From: CAXMST01 sp963700785
GTDB taxonomy: Bacteria > Actinomycetota > Thermoleophilia > Solirubrobacterales > 70-9
DNA: 64,000 bases
Direction: 5' to 3'
NCBI GenBank assembly: GCA_963700785.1
Contig: CAVOYZ010000017.1
Coordinates: 1 to 64,000, forward strand
The notes under the pieces were generated by a model. That model ran no database searches. It saw only the letters and a program-made list of their open reading frames with translations, and had not been told where the DNA came from. Position 1 is the first letter of the stretch. The number at the start of each line of letters is the position of its first letter. The position numbers and the translations under genes are program-made. Shown in pieces: positions 16,861 through 25,444 of this stretch.

Positions 16861-17530
16861 TCAGCGGGCGACCGGCGCTGCGGTCCTGTGACCCTCGGCG
16901 CCATGGACGACGACATGGGTCAGGGGCAGCTCCAACTCCCCGCCGCAGCTGCTCGACGACGCCCCGCTCCAGCCAGGGTGAGCGGCTCGGCGGGTGAGTC
17001 GAGACGATCACCTCGTCGGCGCCGAACCCCCCGAGAGCGTCGCGTGCCGCCTGGACCGGGTCCTCGTCCCCAACCGACCCCCTCGCATCGAGGCCCGCAG
17101 CCCGCAGCGCTGCCAGTGAGCGCTCGAGCCGCTCGCCGGCCTCGGCGCGGGCGGAGTCGGTGTCGGAGGTGATCGACTCGAGCCGCGATCGGGTCAGGGC
17201 CGGGACCACGACCAGCAACTCGACCGCGTCCCGCCCGGCGGCGCGGTCGCGGATCTCTCCCAGCAGCTCCTTGCCCTCGACCGTCTGGTTGGCGAGCACG
17301 AGCATCCGGTAGCCACCGCGGCCTCTCGGTGCCAACATCGCCTCTGCCGGTAGCGAGCCGCGTCCCGCGCGCAGCGTCGCGCCAAGCGCCAGCCCGAGCA
17401 GGCCGGCCGCAACGATTGCCCCAGCCGCCGCATCGGTTAGTGCTCCGACCGCGACGGCGAGCCCCGCGCCGATCGTGACCAGCACGACCGCCCTGAAGAC
17501 GTCCGACTCCGAGCGGAAGGGACTGTGCAT
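16861..17530 (-). CDS. Membrane-anchored universal-stress-like protein (one-base frame break near 16939)
   Basis: From the ATG at 17530: two membrane helices (about 12-52), then a Usp/Rossmann-like domain starting YRMLVLANQTVEGKELLGEI and ending ADEVIVSTHPPSRSPWLERG. The reading frame then derails at a G-run. Removing one G restores QLRRELELPLTHVVVHGAEG and a stop at 16861, giving about 222 residues. The restored end matches the domain ends of the tandem Usp-like gene at 19843-20715 (LISTFAGHASKWLEEGLVEQ). Ligand unknown. Confidence 0.65.
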
Positions 17531-17674
17531 CTGCGCTCCTCAGGTCGTGCTTGTGCTGTTTGCAACGTAGCAGGTCGGTTCGCGCGCGCCAACTACCTCA
17601 ATCGGCGAGTCTCAGGAAGTTCACAATCTTTTAGCGGTTGATTAGCATCCGCTGAGATTTGCTCGCCAGGATTC

Positions 17675-17688
17675 GCTCTGTACAGAGC
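17675..17688. promoter_or_regulatory. 14-bp perfect palindrome just upstream of a ribosome-binding site
   Basis: GCTCTGTACAGAGC is a perfect 14-base palindrome that ends three bases before the strong GGAAGGAG site of the gene at 17708. Its place, overlapping the likely transcript start or leader, fits a dimeric repressor site. No promoter hexamers are obvious and the cognate regulator is unknown. Confidence 0.4.
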
Positions 17689-17707
17689 AACCGGAAGGAG
17701 TGAGGGA

Positions 17708-18034
17708 ATGCCACAGATCATCATCACCACCGACGGGCCGGGAGCGGACGGCATCCGGGAGGTCCACCGGGAGCGGGTCCAGCCCGCCGACGTCGAGACC
17801 GAGACCGCGAGTCACCTGCTGATCGAGCGGATCGGCTGGGCGCTCGCCGACGCCGACCAGATCGAGCACCCCGACACGGCCAGCAGCCGCAGGCCGCCTG
17901 ACGCCGCACAAAGCCCTCTGTCCGTCGCGGGCAGAGGGCACACCTTCCATGGGGCGCCCCAAGGCTCCTCGTCGCGGGCTGCTGCGGGAAGAAGCAGGCG
18001 AAGAAGCAAATCAAGAAGAAGGCCCCCGGCCTGA
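17708..18034 (+). CDS. Hypothetical protein, C-terminus possibly out of frame
   Basis: ATG at 17708, with GGAAGGAG nine bases upstream, so translation clearly starts here. The first 55 residues (MPQIIITTDGPGADGIREVH ... DADQIEHPD) look like real protein: acidic and balanced. The rest is Arg/Ser-rich (RRRSKSRRRPPA) and reads like an out-of-frame tail. A hairpin (17913-17939) and an in-frame surface-protein segment in another frame lie inside it. The real protein may end near 17900 after a frame shift. Function unknown. Confidence 0.5.
   Translation: MPQIIITTDGPGADGIREVHRERVQPADVETETASHLLIERIGWALADADQIEHPDTASSRRPPDAAQSPLSVAGRGHTFHGAPQGSSSRAAAGRSRRRSKSRRRPPA
17913..17939. other. Perfect 8-bp hairpin, possible end of transcript
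   Basis: GCCCTCTG and CAGAGGGC pair perfectly around an 11-base loop. It follows a TGA (17899-17901) in one of the alternative frames of the gene at 17708. There is no T-run after it, so an intrinsic terminator is only possible, not shown. Confidence 0.35.
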
Positions 18035-18036
18035 GC

Positions 18037-18444
18037 GTGGCCAACGCTGAGCGGGTCGGCGGCAAGACGGCGAGCGAGCTCGAAACGCCGTCCGCCTACG
18101 CAGAGCGAACTAGTGACGCCTTGCTCGCCGCCGATTACCAGCCCGTGCTCGACACCAGCCTGAAGATCACCGGGACGCGAATCGTCGCCACCGCGACTCT
18201 CGATCTGTTCGGCGGGAACGCCGCTGCCGAGGCCGGGTGCCAGCTCGCGATCGACTCGGAGACGAGCAGCGCCTTCGATCAGGACATCCCACTTGTTGGC
18301 GCCGACTCGGACGCGACGATGAGCTTCACCTTCGCGGCTACGGTCGATGCCGGGACCCACGACATCGACCTGGCCTGCAGGGAGGAGGAGGGGAACGTGG
18401 AGGTGATCTTCGCCAACATCGCCGCCATCGCGGTCAACGAGTAG
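18037..18444 (+). CDS. C-terminal part of a secreted/surface beta-rich protein, N-terminus missing or displaced
   Basis: The only start codon in this open frame is the GTG at 18037, but the frame is open back to 17902 and reads GCCGKKQAKKQIKKKAPGLS before it. The part KKAPGLSVANAERVGGKTAS resembles the linker before C-terminal domains of large secreted proteins in Solirubrobacterales. The remaining 110 residues are beta-rich with two Cys and end EVIFANIAAIAVNE. The usual signal peptide is absent, so this is likely a 5'-truncated gene within a scrambled patch. Confidence 0.5.
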   Translation: MANAERVGGKTASELETPSAYAERTSDALLAADYQPVLDTSLKITGTRIVATATLDLFGGNAAAEAGCQLAIDSETSSAFDQDIPLVGADSDATMSFTFAATVDAGTHDIDLACREEEGNVEVIFANIAAIAVNE

Positions 18445-18554
18445 GCCAGGGCGAGAACAGGTGTCGCAGGACGCCGACCGCCCAGGACCGCTGTGAGGTG
18501 ATCGAGAGGATCGTGGCGGCGAGGCGGCCGTCGGGCTCACTCATCGGCCCGTGA

Positions 18555-18586
18555 TCTTTGATTCGAGTCCAACCCCTGCCCATCCA
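18555..18586 (+). other. tRNA 3'-end-like segment, possible attachment-site remnant
   Basis: GATTCGAGTCC resembles a T-loop with part of its stem, and it is followed by AACCCCTGCCCATCCA, which has the layout of an acceptor 3' strand. No matching 5' acceptor (GGCAGGG) or anticodon arm is found upstream, and the T-stem pairs only partly. Together with the integrase tail at about 19.0-19.15 kb it could be an att remnant. Weak evidence. Confidence 0.2.
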
Positions 18587-18682
18587 ATAAGCGACCGGGA
18601 TGCGGTGTCGCGCAAAGGGGCGCCGCTACCTCCGCCTGTTGATACGGTGCGGAACACCGTTCCGATCCCAAGGAGGGACAAC

Positions 18683-18946
18683 ATGAAGAAATGGATCGCC
18701 GCTATCGCAGCAGCAGCCGTCATGGCACTCACACCGGCCACGGCGTTCGCAGGCAAGGACACCGCGCCCGGTCAGGTGATCAAGACCGCGTGCGGGGCCA
18801 GCTACGGGCAGATCGTGTCCTCGTTTACTCCAGGCTTCTCGCAGGGACAGCACGCAAAGGCAGCGGGGCTCAAGCCCGGTGCGTACTCGTTCGTGAACAC
18901 ACCGGGTTCGCTGGCGATTCACGGCTGCGCCAACGGCGACAGCTAG
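18683..18946 (+). CDS. Small secreted protein
   Basis: 87 residues. The ATG at 18683 is preceded by AAGGAGGG, an excellent ribosome site; longer in-frame starts have none. Residues 1-23 form a classic signal peptide (MKKWIAAIAAAAVMALTPAT then AFA). The mature part is about 64 residues with two Cys (KTACGASYGQIV and AIHGCANGDS), which could form one disulfide. It contains FSQGQHAKAAGLKPGAYSF. No family recognised. Small exported proteins like this occur in accessory regions. Confidence 0.65.
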   Translation: MKKWIAAIAAAAVMALTPATAFAGKDTAPGQVIKTACGASYGQIVSSFTPGFSQGQHAKAAGLKPGAYSFVNTPGSLAIHGCANGDS

Positions 18947-19000
18947 GAGCCGCAACACCAAAGGTTCGGGAAGGGCGTCCGAGAGGGCGTCCTTCTCTTT

Positions 19001-19150
19001 GCCCGCTGCGATGAGCTTGCGCTGATCACCCTTGACCGCTACGGGCACCTGATGCCGGGGTCCGAGGGCGTGGCGGCGAGCCTGCTTGATGCCTACCTCG
19101 TTGCTCAGCGCAGCCGTGCCGAGGATGCCGCCCGCGCGGCTGGCGGCGTG
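19001..19150 (+). pseudogene. Tyrosine-recombinase (integrase) C-terminal remnant
   Basis: The plus-strand frame reads CDELALITLDRYGHLMPGSE and then GVAASLLDAYLVAQRSRAED. This matches the tail of phage-type tyrosine integrases: the catalytic Tyr lies in TLDRYGHLMPG and the LLDAYL helix follows. The catalytic domain upstream (R..HxxR) is missing, and no stop closes the frame near the expected end. It is a relic of an integrated element, next to the truncated surface gene and the tRNA-like segment. Confidence 0.7.
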
Positions 19151-19216
19151 CCGACTGGCGCACCAGCTGGCCACCACTGGCGCACGAGAGCGGTGAACCG
19201 CTCTAGTAAGCCATCT

Positions 19217-19843
19217 CTACAGCACGTAGACGCTGGCGAAGACGATGATCCACATCACGTCGACGAAGTGCCAGTAGATCCCCGGCACCTCGACGCCGAG
19301 ATGGTCCTTCGCCGCGGGGCCGAAGTGGCCGCGCCAGGCACGGATGTTGGCGAACGTGAGCAGCAGCAGGCCGACGAAGACGTGGGCGCCGTGAAGACCG
19401 GTGAGCCCGTAGAAGATCGAGCCGAAGGCGCCGTCGCGGGCGCTGAAGCCGATGTGGACGTACTCGTTGATCTGAATGAAGAGGAAGGTTGCGCCCAGCA
19501 GCCAGGTGAGCGCGAGGCCACCCATCAGCGCGTTGCGGTTGTTGCGGCGGATGCCCTCCAGGGCCCAGTGGATCGTGAACGAGGAGGAGACCAGGATCAC
19601 CGTGTTGATGCCGGCGATCAGGACCGGAAGCTCGAACCCGTCGGGCGGCCAGGCCCCGTCGTTCGCCACCGCCCGGATGAAGAAGTAGGAGGCGAAGAAG
19701 GCGCCGAACAGCATCACCTCGCTGACGATGAACAGCAGGATGCCGAGCGTCTGGCGGTCGATCCTCGAGGAGGCGTGCGCCTCCGGCGGGCCGTGATGGT
19801 CGTGGGCGTGGGCGCCGCCGACGGCGACCGATGCGGATTCCAT
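19217..19843 (-). CDS. ctaE: Cytochrome c oxidase subunit III
   Basis: 208 residues, the short five-helix form usual in actinobacteria. It opens with a His-rich soluble segment (AHDHHGPPEAH), then LGILLFIVSEVMLFGAFFASYFF, in which the conserved Glu of helix III-type motifs (SEVMLF) is present. Later come WALEGIRRNNRNALMGGL and LTGLHGAHVFVGLLLL, and the end is YWHFVDVMWIIVFASVYVL. It stabilises subunit I of the aa3/caa3 oxidase. It is downstream of ctaC-ctaD and the Usp-like gene on the minus strand, abutting the latter at 19843. Confidence 0.93.
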   Translation of the reverse strand: MESASVAVGGAHAHDHHGPPEAHASSRIDRQTLGILLFIVSEVMLFGAFFASYFFIRAVANDGAWPPDGFELPVLIAGINTVILVSSSFTIHWALEGIRRNNRNALMGGLALTWLLGATFLFIQINEYVHIGFSARDGAFGSIFYGLTGLHGAHVFVGLLLLTFANIRAWRGHFGPAAKDHLGVEVPGIYWHFVDVMWIIVFASVYVL

Positions 19844-20715
19844 CAGCTCGCTCCTTCCGCGCTGCCGACCGGGACGGGATCGACCGCCCGGGCGCCCGAC
19901 TCAACGTGCTCGATCGGGATGTCGGTGATCTCGGAGACCTGCTCGACCAGGCCTTCCTCGAGCCACTTCGAGGCGTGGCCCGCGAAGGTCGAGATCAGGA
20001 CGTCGTCGACGCGATAGTGCTCGATCGCGTTGGCGACGGCGGCGAACGGCTCGGGGCTCATCGGCTGGCCGGTGGCGTCGATCTCCTCCTTGTAGAGGGC
20101 GGCGAGCGTCGCGGCGAGCCGGTCGCAGACCTCCTCGCGGGGCGTCTCGCCGGATGCGGGGCAGACGAAGGTGTAGCGATGCGGCCGCTCCCTGTTGCGC
20201 TCGAGCAGACGACCGACCAGATCTGGAGCGTTCACGGTCTGGGTGGCGACGACGAGCGTGTGGGTCACGTCCCAGCGAATCGCGTCGTCCTCGATCCGCA
20301 CCGGGATGTGCTCGATCGGCACCGGGAAGCGGTCGCGCGCCCACTCGATCAGGTCTCTGCGCATCAGGCCGAAGCGCGTCTCCGCCAGGCACGAGATCAG
20401 CACCTCGTCGGGGCTGAAGGCGCGCACCGCGTCGTCGAGCGCGAGCGGTGGGTCGGGGTCGAGGACGACGGCGCTCGACTCGATCCCGAAGTCGTGCAGC
20501 ACCCGCTGGGTCACCTCGACCCGGCTCAGCGCCGCGTCGCGAACCTCCTCCGCGTCGACGATCTGCCCAGCGGCGGGAACGTTCTGCGGAGCGGCCAGCA
20601 CGACGTGCTCGGCGCCGGCATCGACCCGCTCGCGGAGCGCCGCGAGCAACTTGCGGCCACCCGCGACCTCGTTCAGGAAGGCGAGGACCGTGCCGGTCGA
20701 ACTCTCGGCGCTCAC
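19843..20715 (-). CDS. Tandem universal-stress-like protein inside the oxidase operon
   Basis: 290 residues in two Usp/Rossmann-like halves. Residues 8-135 include ALDDAVRAFSPDEVLISCLA and FPVPIEHIPVRIEDD; residues 145-270 include HTLVVATQTVNAPDLVG and VDDVLISTFAGHASKWLEEG. The ATP-binding GxxGxS of true UspA is not evident. It overlaps ctaD by four bases upstream and touches ctaE downstream, so it is a fixed member of the operon. A single-domain relative is encoded at 16861-17530 beside the other oxidase-like cluster. Confidence 0.75.
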   Translation of the reverse strand: MSAESSTGTVLAFLNEVAGGRKLLAALRERVDAGAEHVVLAAPQNVPAAGQIVDAEEVRDAALSRVEVTQRVLHDFGIESSAVVLDPDPPLALDDAVRAFSPDEVLISCLAETRFGLMRRDLIEWARDRFPVPIEHIPVRIEDDAIRWDVTHTLVVATQTVNAPDLVGRLLERNRERPHRYTFVCPASGETPREEVCDRLAATLAALYKEEIDATGQPMSPEPFAAVANAIEHYRVDDVLISTFAGHASKWLEEGLVEQVSEITDIPIEHVESGARAVDPVPVGSAEGAS

Positions 20716-22640
20716 TGCTCGCTCCCGCTGGAGGCGGCCCCGGCAACCGCGGGCTCCGGCCCGCCGATGTCGGCACCCTCCTCGTGCTCAGTGAGAATCG
20801 CGTGCTTGGCACCGGGGACCCCGAACTCGTAGGGCCCGCCGACCACACGCGGGATCTCGTCGAAGTTGAAGACCGGCGGCGGCGAGGAGACGAGCCACTC
20901 GATCGTCTTCGCCCGCCACGGGTTCGCGGTGGCCTTGGGCCCGTAGCGCCAGCTGACGATCATGTTGTAGACGAAGATCAGCTGCGCCGCGCCGAGGATG
21001 AAGCTGAAGACGCTGATCACCAGGTTCCAGTCGCCGAACTGGGCCGCGTAGTCGGCAACCCGTCGCGGCATCCCCTCCATCCCGATCCAGTGCATCGGCA
21101 CGAACGTCCCGAGCATCGCGATCGCGGTCAGCCAGAAGTGCCAGCGGCCGAGGCGCTCGTCGTACATTCGCCCGGTCATCTTCGGGAACCAGTGGTAGAT
21201 GCCGCAGTAGATCGTGAACACCGAGCCTCCGAAGAGCACGAAATGCAGGTGGGCGACGACGAAGTAGGTGTCGGAGACGTGGATGTCGATCGGGATCATG
21301 CCGAGCATCACGCCCGAGATGCCACCGATCACGAAGGTGACGATGAAGCCGAGCGCGAACAGCATCGAGGTGTTCTCCAGGTGCAGCTTCGAGTCGAACA
21401 GGGTCCCGAGCCAGGAGAAGATCTTGATCCCGGTCGGCACCGCGATCAGCAGCGTGGTGATCATCATCGGCACCCGCAGCCAGGCGAACATCCCGGCGAC
21501 GAACATGTGGTGCGCCCAGACCGCGAAGGCGAGCACGACGATGCCGAGTAGCGCCAGGGCCATCAGCCGGTAGCCGAAGATCGTCTTGCGGGCGTGGGTC
21601 GAGATCACCTCGCTGACGATCCCGAAGCCCGGCAGCATCATGATGTAGACCGCCGGGTGCGAGTAGAACCAGAAGATGTGCTGGTAGCTGATCACGTCGC
21701 CGCCGGCCGCAGCCTGGAAGAAGTTGGTGCCGAGCACGCGGTCGAAGAGGACCATGAACTGCGCGCCGGCGACGAACGGCGTCGCCCCGACGACCAGCAG
21801 CGAGGTCGAGAGGTTCGCCCAGACCAGCAGCGGCATCCGCCAGAAGCTCATTCCGGGCGCACGCATGGTGACGATCGTGACCAGGAAGTTGAGCGCCGTT
21901 GCGATCGATGAGGCGCCCGCGAACTGCACCCCGAGGTTGAAGAACGACTGCCCGAGCGGCGCCCCGGTGCTGAGCGGCGCGTAGCCGGTCCAGCCGGCGT
22001 CGAAGGCGCCGCCCGGGACCACGAACGAGCAGAGGAACAGGATCCCGCCGATCGGCAGCATCCAGAAGCTGAGCGCGTTCAGCCGCGGGAACGCCATGTC
22101 GGGCGCGCCGATCATCAGCGGCAGCACGTAGTTCGCGATCCCGGCGAAGACCGGAACGATGAACAGGAAGATCATGATCGCGGCGTGGGTCGAGAACAGC
22201 CCGTTGTAGACGCCGGGATCGACGACCTGGGTGCCGGGCTGCGCGAGCTCGGCCCGGATTCCCATCGCCAGCAGACCGCCGATGAAGAAGAAGATGAAGG
22301 TGGTGACGATGTACTGGATGCCGATCACCTTGTGATCGGTGTTGAACTTGAAGTAGTCCTTCCAGCTGTAGGCGCCGTGGGAGGAATGGTCGTCGGGGAT
22401 CGTCGGAGCGCCCGCGGCCCAACGGAACCAGTAGTCGAAGGCGCCGAAGCCGAGCAGGAAGCCGATCGGGGCGGTCACCGCGGGGACGATCACGTGCGGA
22501 TAGCCGGTCTGCTCGGTCTGGAAGATCTCGAGGCCGCTGATCGCGCGCAGGGCGACGACCAGCCCGAAGCCGAAGGCGCCGCCGATCAGCGTGCCCATCA
22601 ATGCGCGGGGCCAGCCCGGCTGCTTCAGCGTCGCGGTCAA
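20712..22640 (-). CDS. ctaD: Cytochrome c oxidase subunit I (canonical, A2-like heme-copper oxidase)
   Basis: 642 residues with all ligands: H152 and H466 (low-spin heme), H464 (high-spin heme), H328, H377 and H378 (CuB), with Y332 the cross-linked Tyr. FWFYSHPAVYIMMLPGFG has the YS pair in place of the proton-channel Glu (HPEV), which marks A2-type oxidases. An extra N-terminal piece of about 95 residues carries two membrane helices, not found in basic CtaD. It reduces oxygen to water and pumps protons. The operon order is ctaC, ctaD, Usp-like, ctaE. Confidence 0.95.
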   Translation of the reverse strand: MTATLKQPGWPRALMGTLIGGAFGFGLVVALRAISGLEIFQTEQTGYPHVIVPAVTAPIGFLLGFGAFDYWFRWAAGAPTIPDDHSSHGAYSWKDYFKFNTDHKVIGIQYIVTTFIFFFIGGLLAMGIRAELAQPGTQVVDPGVYNGLFSTHAAIMIFLFIVPVFAGIANYVLPLMIGAPDMAFPRLNALSFWMLPIGGILFLCSFVVPGGAFDAGWTGYAPLSTGAPLGQSFFNLGVQFAGASSIATALNFLVTIVTMRAPGMSFWRMPLLVWANLSTSLLVVGATPFVAGAQFMVLFDRVLGTNFFQAAAGGDVISYQHIFWFYSHPAVYIMMLPGFGIVSEVISTHARKTIFGYRLMALALLGIVVLAFAVWAHHMFVAGMFAWLRVPMMITTLLIAVPTGIKIFSWLGTLFDSKLHLENTSMLFALGFIVTFVIGGISGVMLGMIPIDIHVSDTYFVVAHLHFVLFGGSVFTIYCGIYHWFPKMTGRMYDERLGRWHFWLTAIAMLGTFVPMHWIGMEGMPRRVADYAAQFGDWNLVISVFSFILGAAQLIFVYNMIVSWRYGPKATANPWRAKTIEWLVSSPPPVFNFDEIPRVVGGPYEFGVPGAKHAILTEHEEGADIGGPEPAVAGAASSGSEQ

Positions 22641-22675
22641 GTTCCTACCTCCTGCTCATCGTCTGGGCCGGCTCG

Positions 22676-23503
22676 CTATCCACCTGCCCGGCCCTCGGCC
22701 AGGCTGCCGGCTCCGTTGCCCCCTGCGACCCCGGCGCCCACCTGGCCGTCCTCCGGGATGTCCTTCTGCTCGCTCAACCAGGTCTCGAACTCGGCCGGCG
22801 ACTCGGTCACGGCCACCGCCCGCATCACCGAGTGGCCAAAGCCGCAGAGCTCCGTGCAGACGACCGAGTAGGTCCCCTCGACCGTCGGCGTCACCCGGAC
22901 GACGTTGTCGATGTCGGCATCGCCCGCCGGATCGTCGAGGCTCGCCCCCGGTACCAGGTCGCGCTTGATCCGCCACTCCGGGACCCAGAACGAGTGCAGC
23001 ACGTCGAGCGCCTCGAGGTGCAGCTCGAGCTGGGTGCCGGACGGCGCGTGCAGCTCGGTCGAGGTCTTGCCCGCGTCGACGTAGTCGAACCGCCAGGCGA
23101 ACTGCTGAGCGGTGACGTCGACCCGCATCGAGTCGGCCGCCTCCGCCTCGATGTCATCGAGGACGATCGTCGCGTAGATCCCGGCGAAGAGCACGATCGC
23201 GGTCGGGATCAGCGTCCAGATCACCTCGAGCCGGGTGTTGCCGTGGATCGGCTCGCCGTCCGACTCGTCACCGGGCTTCGCCCGGTACTTCCAGATCGCG
23301 TAGCCCATCATCACCATGACGACGCTGAAGACGAACGAGCTGAGCACGATCATCACGTCGACCAGCGTGTCGATGTCGTTCGCCTCGGCCGAGCCCTGCA
23401 CGCCGCTCCAGTCCGGAATCAGCATCAGCACCGAGGCCACCGCGGTCAGCACGAGAGTCACTGCCAGCAGGCGCAGGAACGTTGCGGGGGTCATGTCCTT
23501 CAT
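22676..23503 (-). CDS. ctaC: Cytochrome c oxidase subunit II with intact CuA site
   Basis: 275 residues with two membrane helices (about 10-30 and 47-70) and a cupredoxin domain. The electron-entry and CuA parts are QQFAWRFDYVDAG, DVLHSFWVPEW (H170) and VVCTELCGFGHSVM (C216, E218, C220, H224, M227). It takes electrons from cytochrome c and passes them to heme a. No fused cytochrome c domain is present, so a separate carrier such as the diheme protein at 15795 may be the donor. The 35-base gap to ctaD supports one operon. Confidence 0.95.
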   Translation of the reverse strand: MKDMTPATFLRLLAVTLVLTAVASVLMLIPDWSGVQGSAEANDIDTLVDVMIVLSSFVFSVVMVMMGYAIWKYRAKPGDESDGEPIHGNTRLEVIWTLIPTAIVLFAGIYATIVLDDIEAEAADSMRVDVTAQQFAWRFDYVDAGKTSTELHAPSGTQLELHLEALDVLHSFWVPEWRIKRDLVPGASLDDPAGDADIDNVVRVTPTVEGTYSVVCTELCGFGHSVMRAVAVTESPAEFETWLSEQKDIPEDGQVGAGVAGGNGAGSLAEGRAGG

Positions 23504-23572
23504 CGAACGAGGAGCATTCTATTGAGTGAACGGCGCCACGCGCCGCGCCCGCCGGGCTAGTGCTTAATGGCT

Positions 23573-25137
23573 CTATTGCGCGGGTACAGCGGGGAGCAGG
23601 TCGAGCTCCCCGGCGGAGGCCTCGAGCACCCCCCGGGCGACCCCCTCCCAGCTCCAAAGGCGCCCGACCGTGTCGATCAGCGCCCGCTCGGCGCGCTCGC
23701 GCTCACCCGCCGGCAGCCGCGTCCATCGCAGCAGCCGATCGGCGATCTCGGGGACCGCGTCGGCGGAGAGCGGGAAGCCGGTCAGGCCCCGGGCCGGCTC
23801 CGGCAGCTCGCGGTCGAGCTCGCGGGCGACCTCGGCGAGACCGGAATGATCGGCGCAGACCGGCAGCGCGCCGGCGGCGGCGGCCTCGGCCGCGACCATT
23901 CCGAAGGCCTCCGGAAAGGTGCTGGGGACGACCATCGCATCGCTGGCCGCGAGCAACTCTGCGACCTCGTCGTGGTCGAGACGGCCGGCGAAGCTGACGC
24001 TCCCGCGGGCGGCCGCCGCTGCCTCGAGCCAGCCGTGGGACGGGTCGGCGAGAAACCCGGAGAGGATCCTCAGCGGCCGCGGGGCCCCTCCCTCCAGGGC
24101 CCAGCCAAGCTCGGCGATCCGGCGGGCGCGCGCCAGGTCCCCCTCGCCGATCGCTGACCAGAGATCCTCGAGGGCCTCGCGATAGGCACCGAACCCGGCG
24201 ATCAGCAGCGACGCGTCGGGTACCTGCGCCCGGACCAGCGGCCAGGCGGCGAGCAGCAGATCGCATCCCTTCGAGACGATCAGCTTGCCGACGAAGGCGA
24301 CCCGCGTCCCGCCGGAACCGGCGTAGGCGCGGAGCGCGGCGGCGGCCTCGGCGGGGTCCCGGTCGAAGGAGTCGCCGCCGCCGGCAGCGGGCTGTGCGTC
24401 GAGCTTCTCGGCGAGGGCCGCGAGGGCAGCGGCCGGATCGGTGCCTGCGGCGAGCGGCGCGAAGCTCTCGACGTCGACCCCCGGGGGTCCGAGCCGGGTC
24501 TTGCGCTCGACGGCGGCGTCGCGAATCGTCTCCCAGAGCGCCTCGGCGGTGTGGCGCGAGCCGACCAGCACGGCCTCCGCCGCGCTCAGGCCCTCGCGCG
24601 CCTCGGGCAGAAAACGTGGGTGCGGCTTGACCGTGTAGGAGAGCGCGCTGCCGTGGACCTTGGCAGCGAACCGCAGGCCGGCCCGGGCGAGGACCAGCGG
24701 ACCGATGATCAGGTGGTTGGCGAGCGCAGCCTCGGCGCCGCCGATCAGCTCGTCGACCTCGCGCACGGCGTCGACGTTGGCCTCGATGTAGGCGCTGAGC
24801 TCGGAGTCGCTGAGCGCCGGGTAGGCCTTGACCCGGAAGCCGGCGTAGCGATCCTCGACGTAGACGGGGAGCAGGCCGCCGATCTCGGGCATGTAGGCGG
24901 TGATCGTTCCGGTCCCGGGACTGCCCGGGCCGACACCGTGGACGAGCTCGAGTTGCCCTCCCCCCCAGCCGCCGACCCGATCGATCCAGCCGAGCGCGCC
25001 CGCCTCGCGGTCCTGGCAGAAGAGGTGGACGTCGTGGCCGAGCCCGGCCAGCGCCCGGGCAAGACAGGCGTTGTAGACGTTGCTGCCGGTGCCGCGCAGC
25101 AGGTAGCCGTGAAAGATCAGGACTCGGATCCCCGCAT
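23573..25137 (-). CDS. GT4-like glycosyltransferase (start disturbed by one missing base)
   Basis: A GT-B fold of about 520 residues. The N-terminal domain reads LLRGTGSNVYNACLARALAG and LGHDVHLFCQDREAG. The C-terminal domain has VAFVGKLIVSKGCDLLLAAW and VPSTFPEAFGMVAAEAAAAG, with the E-x7-E catalytic pattern. The long frame has no ordinary start; an ATG at 25137 reads in if the GGGG after it had one more G (M-R-G-I-R-V-L-I-F-H). It probably transfers a sugar from a nucleotide donor in the cytoplasm. It is divergent from the zinc-ribbon gene at 25169, separated by 31 bases. Confidence 0.8.
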
Positions 25138-25168
25138 GTTCGCTGCTTCACCGGATAAGGTTCGCGCC

Positions 25169-25444
25169 GTGAACGAGAAGCAGACGTACCGCATGCGCGC
25201 TCCCGCCTCCGGCCGCGAGGCCCTGGTCGAGGCCGAGCAGGGCGGCGTCTACATCGACCGCGAGACCGGTGAGGAGCTGCAGCCGGTGACCCGGACGCTG
25301 CCACTCGCCCCGTCCGCATCGAGCCTGCTGCGGAGCCCGGAGAACCTGCGCGAGTGCCGCCGCTGCGAGCAGCTGATCGGCCTCGACGTCAGCGACTGCC
25401 CGTACTGCGGGCTGCGTCAGGAAGCGACCGACGGGGACTCGTGA
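25169..25444 (+). CDS. Small zinc-ribbon protein
   Basis: 91 residues from a GTG. The C-terminal half has a four-Cys zinc ribbon, CRRCEQLIG ... CPYCGLR. The N-terminal half is short and charged (VNEKQTYRMRAPASGRE; YIDRETGEEL). Such stand-alone ribbons usually bind protein or nucleic acid, and the partner is unknown. The stop overlaps the GTG of the next gene (GTGA). Confidence 0.65.
   Translation: MNEKQTYRMRAPASGREALVEAEQGGVYIDRETGEELQPVTRTLPLAPSASSLLRSPENLRECRRCEQLIGLDVSDCPYCGLRQEATDGDS

Noticed and set aside
17913..17939. Intrinsic terminator
   Set aside because: The hairpin is perfect but has no T-run after it, so it is listed only as a hairpin.
18541..18600. A complete tRNA gene
   Set aside because: Only a T-loop-like and acceptor-like 3' part is seen; no 5' acceptor strand, D-arm or anticodon arm can be paired.
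24950..24970. Frame break in the glycosyltransferase at the seven-C run
   Set aside because: Counting the run shows the frame is continuous (V-G-G-W-G-G-G-Q-L-E-L); only the start region is disturbed.
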